Assembly: GCF_030811685.1 (NCBI RefSeq)
Contig: NZ_JAUSRF010000017.1
Coordinates: 1 to 64,000, forward strand
From: Neorhizobium huautlense
Lineage (GTDB): Bacteria > Pseudomonadota > Alphaproteobacteria > Rhizobiales > Rhizobiaceae
Length of the DNA stretch: 64,000 nucleotides
Direction: 5' to 3'
Of this stretch, positions 45,859 to 54,287 are shown piece by piece. The translations under genes were made by a program, and so were the position numbers. The stretch's first letter is position 1. Each line of letters starts with the position of its first letter. The notes below the pieces were generated by a model. That model ran no database searches. It saw nothing but the letters and a program-made list of their open reading frames with translations, and was not told where the DNA came from.

Positions 45859-46148
45859 TATCCGGCACCGGAGGCAAACCGGCGGTTATGCAGGAAACCG
45901 GACGCATGCCCGATGCCGCCGTCGTAACCATGTTCCCGGACAGCGCGCAAGCTGCGCGGGCGTGAAATCGATGCCATGTCATGCATCGAGGAAGTTACTG
46001 ATGCTGCAGTGCCGCATGATTGGTCGTCAGGGTTGTATCGGGTGAGTGCGTCGTCGATTCGCGTGCGGCATCGCCGCTGGTGACGTTTACATCCCGGCCT
46101 CTCTCGCATAGTCAGCGCGCACGAAACAAAATTTGCGGATGAAAGCCC
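45859..46148. other. Divergent intergenic region, AbrB-family gene and DUF2026 gene
   Basis: About 290 bases with no ORF of note. It contains the promoters of both flanking genes. I see no operator or repeat. Confidence 0.3.
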
Positions 46149-46757
46149 ATGTTGATCAAGCAGAGCGACTACCACCGGATTTACAGGGTGATCCACAGCC
46201 TGCTCTCCGCCAACAATGCCGATCCGGCGACGGCGGCGATGTATTTCTCCACCTTCGGCGCCTTCATTCTGGAGCATCACTTCAAGATCAAGGCGAAGCC
46301 GAAGGGCGGGTTGGCGGCCTATAATCTCGGCGGCACGCTGATGTTGTTCGCGGATCATCGCGAGGATGGTTACGTGACCGGTGCCGGCGAAAATTTTCAT
46401 TGCTGGGTTGAGGCGGATGGCTGGGCGATCGACTTCATGGCACCTGCCTTTGCGCAGACCGCGCCTGAACTGGCCGTACCGCCAAAAATGTTTCAGCGTC
46501 CGCTGTCCGCCATGGCCTCCGGCGTCAACGATCTGAAACAGTCCGGCGACTTTTTCTATCAGGTGGAAGCGGACGCCATGTCCCGTCGTTTTGCCGATTG
46601 GCACAAACATGGCGGGATCGGCGATCTCGCATCTGTAGCGGCTGGCTGGTTCCGCAAATCGCCACGGCAGATGCCGGGATCGCTTGTCATCGGCAATAAC
46701 GATGGTGAGACGAAGACGGTTACGCTGTCCGGCAACATGCTTGTCGGCAGCTGGTGA
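46149..46757 (+). CDS. DUF2026 family protein
   Basis: The 202-residue protein matches DUF2026: YHRIYRVIHSLLSANNADPATAAMYFSTFGAFIL, AYNLGGTLMLF and NFHCWVEADGWAIDFMAP. The conserved Cys, His and Asp in this order (C-W, D-F) recall papain-like folds, but this is inference. The start follows from family alignment. It converges with soxR, 40 bases away. Confidence 0.8.
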   Translation: MLIKQSDYHRIYRVIHSLLSANNADPATAAMYFSTFGAFILEHHFKIKAKPKGGLAAYNLGGTLMLFADHREDGYVTGAGENFHCWVEADGWAIDFMAPAFAQTAPELAVPPKMFQRPLSAMASGVNDLKQSGDFFYQVEADAMSRRFADWHKHGGIGDLASVAAGWFRKSPRQMPGSLVIGNNDGETKTVTLSGNMLVGSW

Positions 46758-46796
46758 CACTCAACGACGGCCTCATCGTTTCGCGTGTGGTAAGGT

Positions 46797-47330
46797 CTAG
46801 GCTTCGTCGTCTTTTGCCGCCGCATCCAGCAGTACCGGTCCATGGCCGCCGGCGGCCAGACGGTCGTCGGGGTTTCTGAGCGGACAGTGCTTGAGTGACA
46901 GGCAACCGCAACCGATGCAGCCGGTCAACTCGTCGCGCAGTTTCGTCAGGCGTTCGATGCGGGCATCGAGTTCGGCCTTCCAGCCGGTCGACAGGCGTTC
47001 CCAGTCATGGGCATTCGGTGTGCGCCCCTGTGGCAGCGTGGCGAGCGCACCGGCAATTTCCTTCAGCGGTACACCGGCTTTCTGCGCTACCCGTATCACG
47101 GCCACCCGCCGCAGCACGTCGCGGTCGTAACGTCGATGGTTGGCGCCGTTGCGCCAGCTGCGGATCAGGCCTTCCTGCTCGTAGAAATGCAGGGCCGAGA
47201 TGGCCACACCGGAGCGTTCGGCGACAAAACCGACGCTGACGCCATCGCTTGCGCGTCGTGCCGACGAAGGCGTGTCGCTGCCGTTTGTGGACATGCCGGC
47301 CCGTGACGCTGGTGGTTTTGGTTTCGTCAT
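46797..47330 (-). CDS. soxR: Redox-sensing MerR-family regulator SoxR
   Basis: The 177-residue protein has a MerR-type winged helix (VGFVAERSGVAISALHFYEQEGLIRS) and the SoxR [2Fe-2S] signature C138-x2-C141-x-C143-x5-C149 (CIGCGCLSLKHC). Oxidation of this cluster by redox-cycling compounds makes it activate its target promoter. It is divergent from an MFS gene, with a SoxR box between them at 47339. No soxS is present, as in other non-enteric bacteria where SoxR controls exporters directly. Confidence 0.95.
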   Translation of the reverse strand: MTKPKPPASRAGMSTNGSDTPSSARRASDGVSVGFVAERSGVAISALHFYEQEGLIRSWRNGANHRRYDRDVLRRVAVIRVAQKAGVPLKEIAGALATLPQGRTPNAHDWERLSTGWKAELDARIERLTKLRDELTGCIGCGCLSLKHCPLRNPDDRLAAGGHGPVLLDAAAKDDEA

Positions 47331-47338
47331 TTTGTCCC

Positions 47339-47369
47339 TTGACCTCAAGTAATCTTGAGATCGTACAGC
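47339..47369 (+). promoter_or_regulatory. SoxR box promoter for the MFS exporter
   Basis: TTGACC at 47339 and TACAGC at 47364 are 19 bases apart, as in MerR-family promoters. The spacer holds the palindrome CTCAAG-TAAT-CTTGAG (47344-47359), which aligns with the soxS operator of Escherichia coli. It points toward the MFS gene starting at 47447; soxR starts 9 bases away on the other strand. Confidence 0.9.
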
Positions 47370-47446
47370 ATGACTTTCGGGAATGGCAGCGCTTTCTGCT
47401 TTGCGTTCCCCAACTGGACGGCAGGGCCTCAACTGGAAGGCAGGAC

Positions 47447-49030
47447 ATGGATACGATAGAGGAAAGTCTGCGGCAGCGGATTTCACAACGCGGCGAAAAA
47501 TTCACAGAAGCATGTGAGGAAATCGCCTTGATGGAGCGGGGAGGCAGCGGAGCAGCCATGGCGGACGAAAAGGAGGCCGTCGTCGCGCGGATCGAACAGG
47601 CCGCCCGACCGCGTTCGTTCGAGGCGCCGAAAATGGCCGTTGATGCGGAAGACAGCTGGTCTGCACTCTTGTCAGGCCGTAATGCCATCATGCTGGCACT
47701 GGTCTCGGCCGGTATCGGCCTGCATGCGTTCAATTCCTTTGCGATTGTCGCGGCCATGCCATTGGCGGCGGCCGAACTCGGCGGTACCGCGTTTTTCAGC
47801 TGGGCATACAGCCTCTATTTCATCGGTTCGATTGCCGGCGGCACCGGGGCCGCTGCCTTTCGTGATCGTGTCGGGCCGGCGGCGGCGCTGCTGGTGTCCT
47901 GCCTTCTGTTTGCACTTGGCGGTCTGGCCGCGCTGGTCGCACCGAATTTCGGCTTCATTCTTGGCGGACGACTGTTGCAGGGCGTCGCCGACGGGCTGAT
48001 CGTGGCGATTGCCTATAGTCTGATACCAGGCAATTTTCGGTCCGGTCTGATATCAAAAGTGTTTGCGGCCGAGGCCATGGTCTGGGCGGTCGCCTCGCTT
48101 CTGGGGCCGCTTGCGGGCGGCTGGCTGGCGGAAGCGTTTTCATGGCGCATCTCCTTTCTCGCCGTCGTGCCGTTCCTGCTTCTGCTTGTGATCCTCACGC
48201 CCATGGCAAATCCGGCGGCCTCGACTGCCGCGCGGGCAGCGGCCGCTCCCTTTGCGATCGGCATGTTGATCGCCGGTGCTTTGGTCCTGTCGCTGTCATC
48301 TGTCGCGTCGTCCGGGCTCGGACAGGCGATCGCGGTGGTTGTCGGCATTGCGCTGTTCATCTTCGCCATGGTTTTCGATGGCCGTCTCGGACCCAAACTT
48401 CTGCCGACGGGCGCTTTTGGCGCGCGTTCCGTTTTCGGCTGCGGGCTCTGGGTTCTGCTGCTGATGTCGCTCAGCCATTCGGTGGGGGCGGTTTATCTGG
48501 CGCTGGCGATCTCGGAAATCTGGGCCTATCGGCCGACGATCGTCGGGGGGATCGTGCTGCTGATGGCGTTGACCTGGAGCATCGTTGCCGTTTTCGCCAG
48601 CCGTCATCCTTCGCCGGATCGGCAGGATTTCCGCACACGCCTGGGGCCGTTGTTCCAGCTGGCGGGGTTCGTCTGCATCGCCATCGGCCTGATCTCTCAG
48701 CAGATCGCACTCGTGGTGATCAGCCAGATCATGATCGGTACCGGTTTCGGTCTGGCATGGGCCAATGTCAATCGGGCGGCTCTGGCGGGTGCATCCGAGG
48801 AGGACCGGGACCGTGCCGGCGCATTGTTGCCGACGGTTTCGACTGCCGGTTATGCGATTGGCGCGGGCCTTGCCGGTCTGGTGGCAACCGCAACGGGGCT
48901 GGTGGCCAATCTTCAGGGCAGCTCGCCGGATATGGCGCTCGCCGTGTCCTACATCTGGCTATACGGGCTCGCGGCGGTGGGTGCCGTTGCCGCCTTCATG
49001 TTTTCGGTCGGTGTCAGGTTGCCACGCTGA
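47447..49030 (+). CDS. MFS transporter, SoxR-controlled
   Basis: The 527-residue protein has about 14 hydrophobic segments and resembles MFS drug-efflux proteins (SFAIVAAMPLAAAELG, SWAYSLYFIGSIAGG, GRLLQGVADGLIVAIAYSLIP). An N-terminal cytosolic stretch of about 75 residues precedes the first helix. Its SoxR-box promoter suggests export of redox-active compounds such as phenazines, quinones or dyes; this is inference. ATG 47447 has GGCAGGA upstream; an internal ATG at 47558 with a better ribosome-binding site (GGGGAGG) could be the true start. Confidence 0.85.
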   Translation: MDTIEESLRQRISQRGEKFTEACEEIALMERGGSGAAMADEKEAVVARIEQAARPRSFEAPKMAVDAEDSWSALLSGRNAIMLALVSAGIGLHAFNSFAIVAAMPLAAAELGGTAFFSWAYSLYFIGSIAGGTGAAAFRDRVGPAAALLVSCLLFALGGLAALVAPNFGFILGGRLLQGVADGLIVAIAYSLIPGNFRSGLISKVFAAEAMVWAVASLLGPLAGGWLAEAFSWRISFLAVVPFLLLLVILTPMANPAASTAARAAAAPFAIGMLIAGALVLSLSSVASSGLGQAIAVVVGIALFIFAMVFDGRLGPKLLPTGAFGARSVFGCGLWVLLLMSLSHSVGAVYLALAISEIWAYRPTIVGGIVLLMALTWSIVAVFASRHPSPDRQDFRTRLGPLFQLAGFVCIAIGLISQQIALVVISQIMIGTGFGLAWANVNRAALAGASEEDRDRAGALLPTVSTAGYAIGAGLAGLVATATGLVANLQGSSPDMALAVSYIWLYGLAAVGAVAAFMFSVGVRLPR

Positions 49031-49036
49031 CGGCAC

Positions 49037-49071
49037 CAAAAAAGGGCAGCGGAACGAATTCCGCTGCCCTT
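49037..49071 (-). terminator. Terminator between the MFS gene and the Omp25-like gene
   Basis: A perfect 13-bp stem AAGGGCAGCGGAA/TTCCGCTGCCCTT with loop CGAA is followed on the minus strand by TTTTTT. It ends the Omp25-like transcript and may also stop the MFS transcript. Confidence 0.85.
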
Positions 49072-49097
49072 CGCAATTTCCGGCGGTCGATCGGCGA

Positions 49098-49751
49098 TCA
49101 GAACTTTACGCCGACGCCGACATTGATGACGTGCTGGTCGAAATTGACGTTAGCAGGACCAAAATTGCCGCTGCCGTAGTCATTGTAGCGGTACTCCGCA
49201 CGACCGAAGACATTGTCGGTGAAGGCATAGTCGACACCGGCGCCAATGGTCCAGCCATGCAGCGTGTCCTCTTCATCGACGGTACCGCCAGCCTTGACGT
49301 TGGTCGCAGTCCAACCACCGGCGATATAGGGCAGGGCGCGATCCATTGCGTAACCGAGACGAGCACGGGCGGAGCCGGAGAACCCGCTCTTCGCGTCGAT
49401 GCCGGCACCGATATCTTCTTCGTTCCAGTCATAATTTACATCGCCTTCAAGACCGGCGACGAAACCGTTCGACATCTGCCAGTTATAACCAACGAAGCCG
49501 CCAAAACGACCGCCATCGAAGTTTTCAGACAGGCCATCGACATCGCCGTTGCCCCAGCCGTAACCGCCGTGCAGACCGACATAGGGGCCGCTCCAGGTGA
49601 AGGCGGGTGCCGTTGCCTCGATCGCAACCGGGGCTTCCGGGATCTGCTCCACGGCGTCAGCCGCGCGCGCAGCAGAGGTTGCGGTCATGGCGATCGCGGC
49701 CGCAAAAATGGAAGCCAGAGCGGTGCCGGCTGCGGGGGAGAATTTCTTCAT
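49098..49751 (-). CDS. Outer membrane beta-barrel protein, Omp25/Omp31-like
   Basis: The 217-residue product has a signal peptide (to about residue 30, SAARAAD) and an eight-strand barrel pattern: FTWSGPYVGLHGGYGWGN at the mature start, GGFVGYNWQMSNGFVAGLEGDVNY, and VFGRAEYRYNDYG and HVINVGVGVKF at the C-terminus with terminal Phe. Such small porin-like proteins are abundant surface proteins in rhizobia and brucellae. GAGAGGAAA precedes the chosen ATG. Long frames upstream are not used. Confidence 0.88.
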   Translation of the reverse strand: MKKFSPAAGTALASIFAAAIAMTATSAARAADAVEQIPEAPVAIEATAPAFTWSGPYVGLHGGYGWGNGDVDGLSENFDGGRFGGFVGYNWQMSNGFVAGLEGDVNYDWNEEDIGAGIDAKSGFSGSARARLGYAMDRALPYIAGGWTATNVKAGGTVDEEDTLHGWTIGAGVDYAFTDNVFGRAEYRYNDYGSGNFGPANVNFDQHVINVGVGVKF

Positions 49752-50078
49752 GGACTTTTCCTCTCGGGTATCGTGACAGGCAGATGCCTTGCTATTCGAA
49801 CACTCCAGCCGCGGCTCCCAAGCCAAGTCGCGACGGACCATCACGGTGCGCTAACAACGTAGGGGGCCATTTGGTTCCATGCCATCCTGATCGCGCGTGT
49901 GTGATCAGACGTGCAAAAAGCGGCATTTTTGAGCGAAACGGTGAAAAAGCGGTCAAGCGTACTCTTCCGGCAACCTGCAAACTGGCGCACTCTCAGCAAT
50001 AGGTATAGGAGCCGATAAGCAAATCGCGCGATGCTCTCGCCCCGTTGCGAATATCTCCAGCCATGAATAGCAGACCCG
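49752..50078. other. Divergent intergenic region, Omp25-like gene and EamA gene
   Basis: About 330 bases. It contains the promoter of the outer membrane protein gene and that of the EamA transporter. No operator, repeat or small ORF stands out. Confidence 0.3.
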
Positions 50079-50966
50079 ATGAACAGCAAGACACTGGGCT
50101 ATCTTTACGTCCTTATCGCCATCACCATTTTTGCCGGACAGGACGCGTTCTCGAAGCTTCTCGGCGACAAATACCCGCCGATCATGGTGACGATGATCCG
50201 GTTCTGGGCCTTTGCCGTGTTCGTGGTGTTGCTGGCCGCGACTTCTCCGGGTGGCTTGCGCAAAGCGATCGCCACCAAGCGGCCGGTGCTGCAGGTCGTT
50301 CGCGGCATGCTTCTGGTCAGTGAAGTGGTGGTTGTCGTCATCTCGTTCACGATTGCCGGTCTCGCCATGACCCAATCGATCTTTCAGGCGACGCCTTTGA
50401 TGATCACGCTTCTTTCCGTGCCGCTACTGGGTGAAACGGTGGGCTGGCGTCGTGGCGTGGCGCTTGCCGTCGGTCTCATCGGCGTGCTGATCATCCTCAA
50501 CCCGACCAATGTGCATTTCGACATCCGCCTGCTGCTGCCCTTGGGTGCCGGCTTCATGTTCGCGCTTTACAGCATCGCCACCCGCGCGGTCAGCAGTACG
50601 GACAGTGCGGTCACGAGCGTGTTTTATGCCGGCGTGGCGGGTGCCGCACTCGCCACCCTGATCGGCCCGTTCTACTGGACGCCGATTGCCATGGAAGACT
50701 GGCCGGCCATGGCGGCGCTCTGCATCTGCGGCGCCACCAGCCATTATTTCATGATCAAGGCCTATAGCCTGCTGAGCGCCGTCGAGGTGCAGCCGCTGAC
50801 CTATCTGCAGTTGGTCATGGGGGTCGCCGTCGCGGTGGCGTTCTTTGGCGAGACGGTCTCGATCAACATGGCGATCGGCGCCGTCATCGTGGTCGGTGCT
50901 GGTCTTTTCACCGTCTGGCGTGAGCATCGCCTCGGCATTCGCAAGGACAAGGCGGAAAAGATCTAG
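50079..50966 (+). CDS. EamA/DMT-family transporter
   Basis: The 295-residue protein has ten hydrophobic segments in two EamA repeats (YLYVLIAITIFAGQDAFSKLLGDK; VVIVGAG-like ending in TVWREHR). The substrate is unknown. Its stop codon TAG (50964-50966) lies inside the left arm of a palindromic repeat element, so the last residues may have been set by insertion of the element. Confidence 0.85.
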   Translation: MNSKTLGYLYVLIAITIFAGQDAFSKLLGDKYPPIMVTMIRFWAFAVFVVLLAATSPGGLRKAIATKRPVLQVVRGMLLVSEVVVVVISFTIAGLAMTQSIFQATPLMITLLSVPLLGETVGWRRGVALAVGLIGVLIILNPTNVHFDIRLLLPLGAGFMFALYSIATRAVSSTDSAVTSVFYAGVAGAALATLIGPFYWTPIAMEDWPAMAALCICGATSHYFMIKAYSLLSAVEVQPLTYLQLVMGVAVAVAFFGETVSINMAIGAVIVVGAGLFTVWREHRLGIRKDKAEKI

Positions 50967-51239
50967 AGCACGTCGCAGCCAATCTGCGCCATTCTGCCGG
51001 AGCAGGTTTTCGTCATGGCAGAGGCGATTGGCGAAGGGCATACCTTCAGGTACGTTCGAGCCGATCGCCTCTGATCCTGGCGGAAAGATGCCCGGCCCCT
51101 TCGGGGTTGGCTGATACGGGCCGCCTATTCGCTCGGCCGGCTTGGCCGTATGCTTTGGCTACGACGCGCGCCGGCCGAACGAATATCCGACTCCGTCTAA
51201 GCCAACAGAATGGCGCAGATTGGCTGCGACGTGCTCTAG
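50963..51239. repeat. Palindromic intergenic element with perfect 34-bp terminal inverted repeats
   Basis: The arms at 50963-50996 and 51206-51239 are exact reverse complements (outer end CTAGAGCA, inner end ATTCTG). The 209-bp interior has further internal pairing (GAGGCGATTGGC against GCCGATCGCCTC; CGGCCGG against CCGGCCG) and no ORF of note. This matches the style of rhizobial intergenic mosaic elements and small non-autonomous mobile elements. The TAG stop codons of both convergent neighbours lie in the arms. Confidence 0.85.
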
Positions 51240-51826
51240 GGCCGAAATCCCGTCCGGTCCGCCTCGGTAATCTCGCGAATGATCCGGCAGGGCACACCGG
51301 CGGCAATCACCCCGGCCGGCACGTCCTTCGTGACGACGCTGCCGGAGCCGATGATGGCCCCGTCTCCGATCGTCACGCCCTGATTGATGTGCACACCGGC
51401 GCCGATCCAGACCCGGTTGCCGATTTTGACCGGTTTTGCGTAACAGCCGCCCGCGGCGCGCTCTCCCGCATCGATGGCGTGGTTGGACGTGTAGATGCCG
51501 ACCCTTGGCCCAAAGAGAACGTCGTCGCCGATCTCGATACCGCCGCCATCCAGCATCACGCAGTCGAAATTGGCGTAGAAATTGTTGCCGATGGTGATCT
51601 GCTTGCCGAACTCGCAACGGAATGTCGGTTCAAAATGCACGCGCTCGCCGACGCTACCCAACAGATCTCGCAGAATGCGCTCACGCTCGGATGGCGTCTT
51701 TCCAAAGGTTGCATTGTAGCGGTTGCTCAGGAGAACGGCATCCTCGCGCGCCTTCAGGAGTTCCGGCGTCAGGTCGTTGTACATGATGCCGGAACGAATG
51801 ATGTCGAACTGTTCGTCGAGTGTCAT
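51236..51826 (-). CDS. Hexapeptide-repeat acetyltransferase (Maa/NodL/LacA-like)
   Basis: The 196-residue protein has the Maa N-terminal region (MYNDLTPELLKAREDAVLLSNRYN) and left-handed beta-helix repeats (ITIGNNFYANFDCVMLDGGGIEIGDD, NHAIDAGERAAG, IGNRVWIGAGVHINQGVTIGDGAIIGSGSVV). It acetylates a sugar hydroxyl using acetyl-CoA; the acceptor may be maltose, glucose or a nodulation-type oligosaccharide. AGGAG lies 9 bases before ATG 51826. Its stop codon lies within the right arm of the repeat element. Confidence 0.88.
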   Translation of the reverse strand: MTLDEQFDIIRSGIMYNDLTPELLKAREDAVLLSNRYNATFGKTPSERERILRDLLGSVGERVHFEPTFRCEFGKQITIGNNFYANFDCVMLDGGGIEIGDDVLFGPRVGIYTSNHAIDAGERAAGGCYAKPVKIGNRVWIGAGVHINQGVTIGDGAIIGSGSVVTKDVPAGVIAAGVPCRIIREITEADRTGFRP

Positions 51827-51912
51827 GGGCACGGTCTCCTGTTCTGATCGGGATCCTGCCTAAAGTCGGCGGATGAATGTGTGGTGAACACTTGATCGAC
51901 ATGGGACAAACG

Positions 51913-51946
51913 AAAACGGCCGCAGACGTTCGCCTGCGGCCGTTTT
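51913..51946 (-). terminator. Terminator after the chemoreceptor gene
   Basis: A perfect 13-bp stem AAAACGGCCGCAG/CTGCGGCCGTTTT with an 8-nt loop is followed by T runs in both directions. It lies 40 bases downstream of the chemoreceptor stop codon. Confidence 0.82.
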
Positions 51947-51986
51947 GTTCGTTACACACCGGCGGCAGCACCGCCGGCAAGCTGTC

Positions 51987-53933
51987 TTAGAATTCCTGCC
52001 AGTCGTTGGCCTGGTTATCGACAGCGAGAGCGGCATTGCCGGAAAACGCGGTCGCGACCTTGCTGGCCAGCTTGCGGGCAGGGGAGGCAACCGGGCGTGC
52101 CGAGTGCTGTGCTGCCGGGCGGGTCACTGCTGCAACCTGCTGCATGCGGGCATGCGACAGCTTGAACTGGGCGAGCAGGGCGTTCAGCGCGGCGGCATCG
52201 CGGGCAAGGCCGTGGCTTGCAGCGGTCTGTTCTTCCACCATGGCGGCGTTCTTCTGGGTATCCTGATCCATCGCGTTGACCGCGGTGTTGATCTGCTGGA
52301 GACCGGAAGACTGTTCTTGTGCCGATTCAACGATGGCGTTGACGTTGCGGTTGATCTCCTGGACCTCGGTCACGATCGTCTGCAATGCCTTGCCGGTTTC
52401 GCCGACGAGGTGAACACCGTTCTGGACCTGCTGGTTCGAGGCGGTGATCAGCGTCTTGATTTCCTTGGCGGCGTTTGCGGAGCGCTGGGCCAGTTCGCGG
52501 ACTTCCTGGGCGACGACGGCAAAACCCTTGCCGGCTTCACCAGCGCGCGCCGCTTCGACGCCTGCGTTCAGGGCAAGCAGGTTGGTCTGGAAGGCGATGT
52601 CGTCGATGACGCCGATGATGTTGCCGATCTCGCCTGAAGACTTCTCGATCTGCTCCATCGCCTTGACGGCGTTCTGGACCACTTCACCGGACTTTTCTGC
52701 GCCCTGACGGGTGCGGGCAACCAGCGAGCCGGCTTCCTGAGCGCGACGGGCGGCGTCCTTCACCGTGGTGGTGATTTCTTCCAGTGCAGCTGCGGTCTCT
52801 TCGATCGAGGCTGCCTGCTGTTCGGTGCGCTTGGCCAGATCGTCTGCGGCCGACTTGATCTCGCCGGAGCCGGCTTCGATGCTGCGGGCGTTGGCGGCGA
52901 CGTCTTCAAGGGCTGCCTGAAGCTTCGAAGCAGAGGCGTTGAAGTCGTTGCGGACGCCGTCGAGAGACGCAGCGAACGAACGGTCGATGCGGTGCGAAAC
53001 GTTACCGTCTGCGAGGTTGGAGAGCGCTTCGGCAAGGCTGTCGACAGCGAACTTGACGTCGGCGGCTTCGCGGGCCTTTGCGGCTTCGCGGTCGATGCGT
53101 TCCTGTTCCGACAGGCTGCGATTGTCTTCGGCTTCCTGCTCCAGACGCTGACGCTCCAGCGCGTTGTCGCGGAAGATGGCGACGGCTTCAGCCATCTGGC
53201 CGATTTCGTCCTTGCGGTCGAGACCGTCGATCTCTTCGCGGGTTTCGCCTGATGCCAGCGACGCCATGCGTTCACGCAGGCGCGCCATCGGCGCGGTGAT
53301 GCCCTTCTGGGCAATCGTCAGCGCCAGCACGATGGCAATGGCGATGCCGACCAGCATGCCGATGATGGCGAACTGGATGGTCGAGGACACTTCGGCCGAA
53401 AGGGCGTCACCGCCATTCTTGATCAGGTCGGCCATGGCGCCGTTGCTGGCACCGAATTTGGGCGACAGTTCAACGATGGCCTTGTCGAGGTCTGCCGAGA
53501 GCGTCGTCACCTTGGCGGTGTCACCTGCGGCATGTGCCTTCAGGAGGTCGTCGCCGATTGCCTTCAGCTTGTCGGCGCCGGCGAGCAGTTCGTCGGTTGC
53601 AGCCTGGCGGCTGGGAACGAGGCCGGGCACTTGGGCCAGTCGACCACGGGCACCGGTGATTTCCTTGCCGAAACGCTCGGCAAAATCCTTGAAGGCCGGG
53701 GACTGCGGGTCCTGTGCCAGCGCGCGGCTGAGCCAGGTCGTTGCCGTCCACATGCCGGCTGCACCGCGCGGAACGAAGGTCGCTGCCGTGCTCTCGTTCT
53801 GCAGGAAATGCGAATAGGACTGGTTGGCGGCACTAAAACGCTGGGTAACGAAAAGAAGGCCGGCGAGCGAGATGACGCCGAGGATGGCGATTGCCATCAG
53901 AAATTTTGTCTTGATCTTCAAATTCTTGAGCAT
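51987..53933 (-). CDS. Transmembrane methyl-accepting chemotaxis protein
   Basis: The 648-residue receptor has an N-terminal helix, a periplasmic four-helix-type domain (about 33-190), a second helix (about 190-212), a HAMP (TAPMARLRERMASLASGE), a long coiled-coil linker rich in Glu, Arg and Ala with a second HAMP-like segment, and the signalling domain (DDIAFQTNLLALNAGVEAARAGEAGKGFAVVAQEVRELAQRS, located by EAARAGE). It ends in DWQEF, a pentapeptide of the type that docks the CheR methyltransferase. Ligand unknown. Confidence 0.92.
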   Translation of the reverse strand: MLKNLKIKTKFLMAIAILGVISLAGLLFVTQRFSAANQSYSHFLQNESTAATFVPRGAAGMWTATTWLSRALAQDPQSPAFKDFAERFGKEITGARGRLAQVPGLVPSRQAATDELLAGADKLKAIGDDLLKAHAAGDTAKVTTLSADLDKAIVELSPKFGASNGAMADLIKNGGDALSAEVSSTIQFAIIGMLVGIAIAIVLALTIAQKGITAPMARLRERMASLASGETREEIDGLDRKDEIGQMAEAVAIFRDNALERQRLEQEAEDNRSLSEQERIDREAAKAREAADVKFAVDSLAEALSNLADGNVSHRIDRSFAASLDGVRNDFNASASKLQAALEDVAANARSIEAGSGEIKSAADDLAKRTEQQAASIEETAAALEEITTTVKDAARRAQEAGSLVARTRQGAEKSGEVVQNAVKAMEQIEKSSGEIGNIIGVIDDIAFQTNLLALNAGVEAARAGEAGKGFAVVAQEVRELAQRSANAAKEIKTLITASNQQVQNGVHLVGETGKALQTIVTEVQEINRNVNAIVESAQEQSSGLQQINTAVNAMDQDTQKNAAMVEEQTAASHGLARDAAALNALLAQFKLSHARMQQVAAVTRPAAQHSARPVASPARKLASKVATAFSGNAALAVDNQANDWQEF

Positions 53934-54287
53934 CGGATAGCCTCAGAAGCACGCTGAAGGAACGCAAGAGCAGCGGCGGAAAAGGGAATGCAGGAATCGT
54001 CTTGATTTTAAGACGGCGCGCATCATGCGCGCCCCCGGCGACCGGACCGATCGCAATGTCCTGACGCGGAAAATAGGTGTATTGTCATAAGAAAATCTTA
54101 CACTTGCTGCGGTGCATCACAATTCTGGACGAATTGCCGCGGCGTGCCACTTTTTCGCCTGATTTTCATAACCGCGTAACCATCTGCGCAGTAGGCAATC
54201 CTTTGTTTGTTGCAGTGCACAAGGTTTCGCCGGTACATCCTGCACCGGGTCATGTTCAGGCCTCCCTCAGCGCTGGGGCAAATTGAT
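53934..54287. other. Divergent intergenic region, chemoreceptor and SMP-30 genes
   Basis: About 350 bases. There is a small inverted repeat TAAGA-AAA-TCTTA at 54088-54100 in an AT-rich part, a possible promoter or operator site. A 69-codon frame at 54077-54286 has no ribosome-binding site or family and is not called. Confidence 0.3.

Noticed and set aside
54077..54286. 69-codon open frame between the chemoreceptor and SMP-30 genes
   Set aside because: No ribosome-binding site or recognisable motif; the region is better explained as the divergent promoter region.
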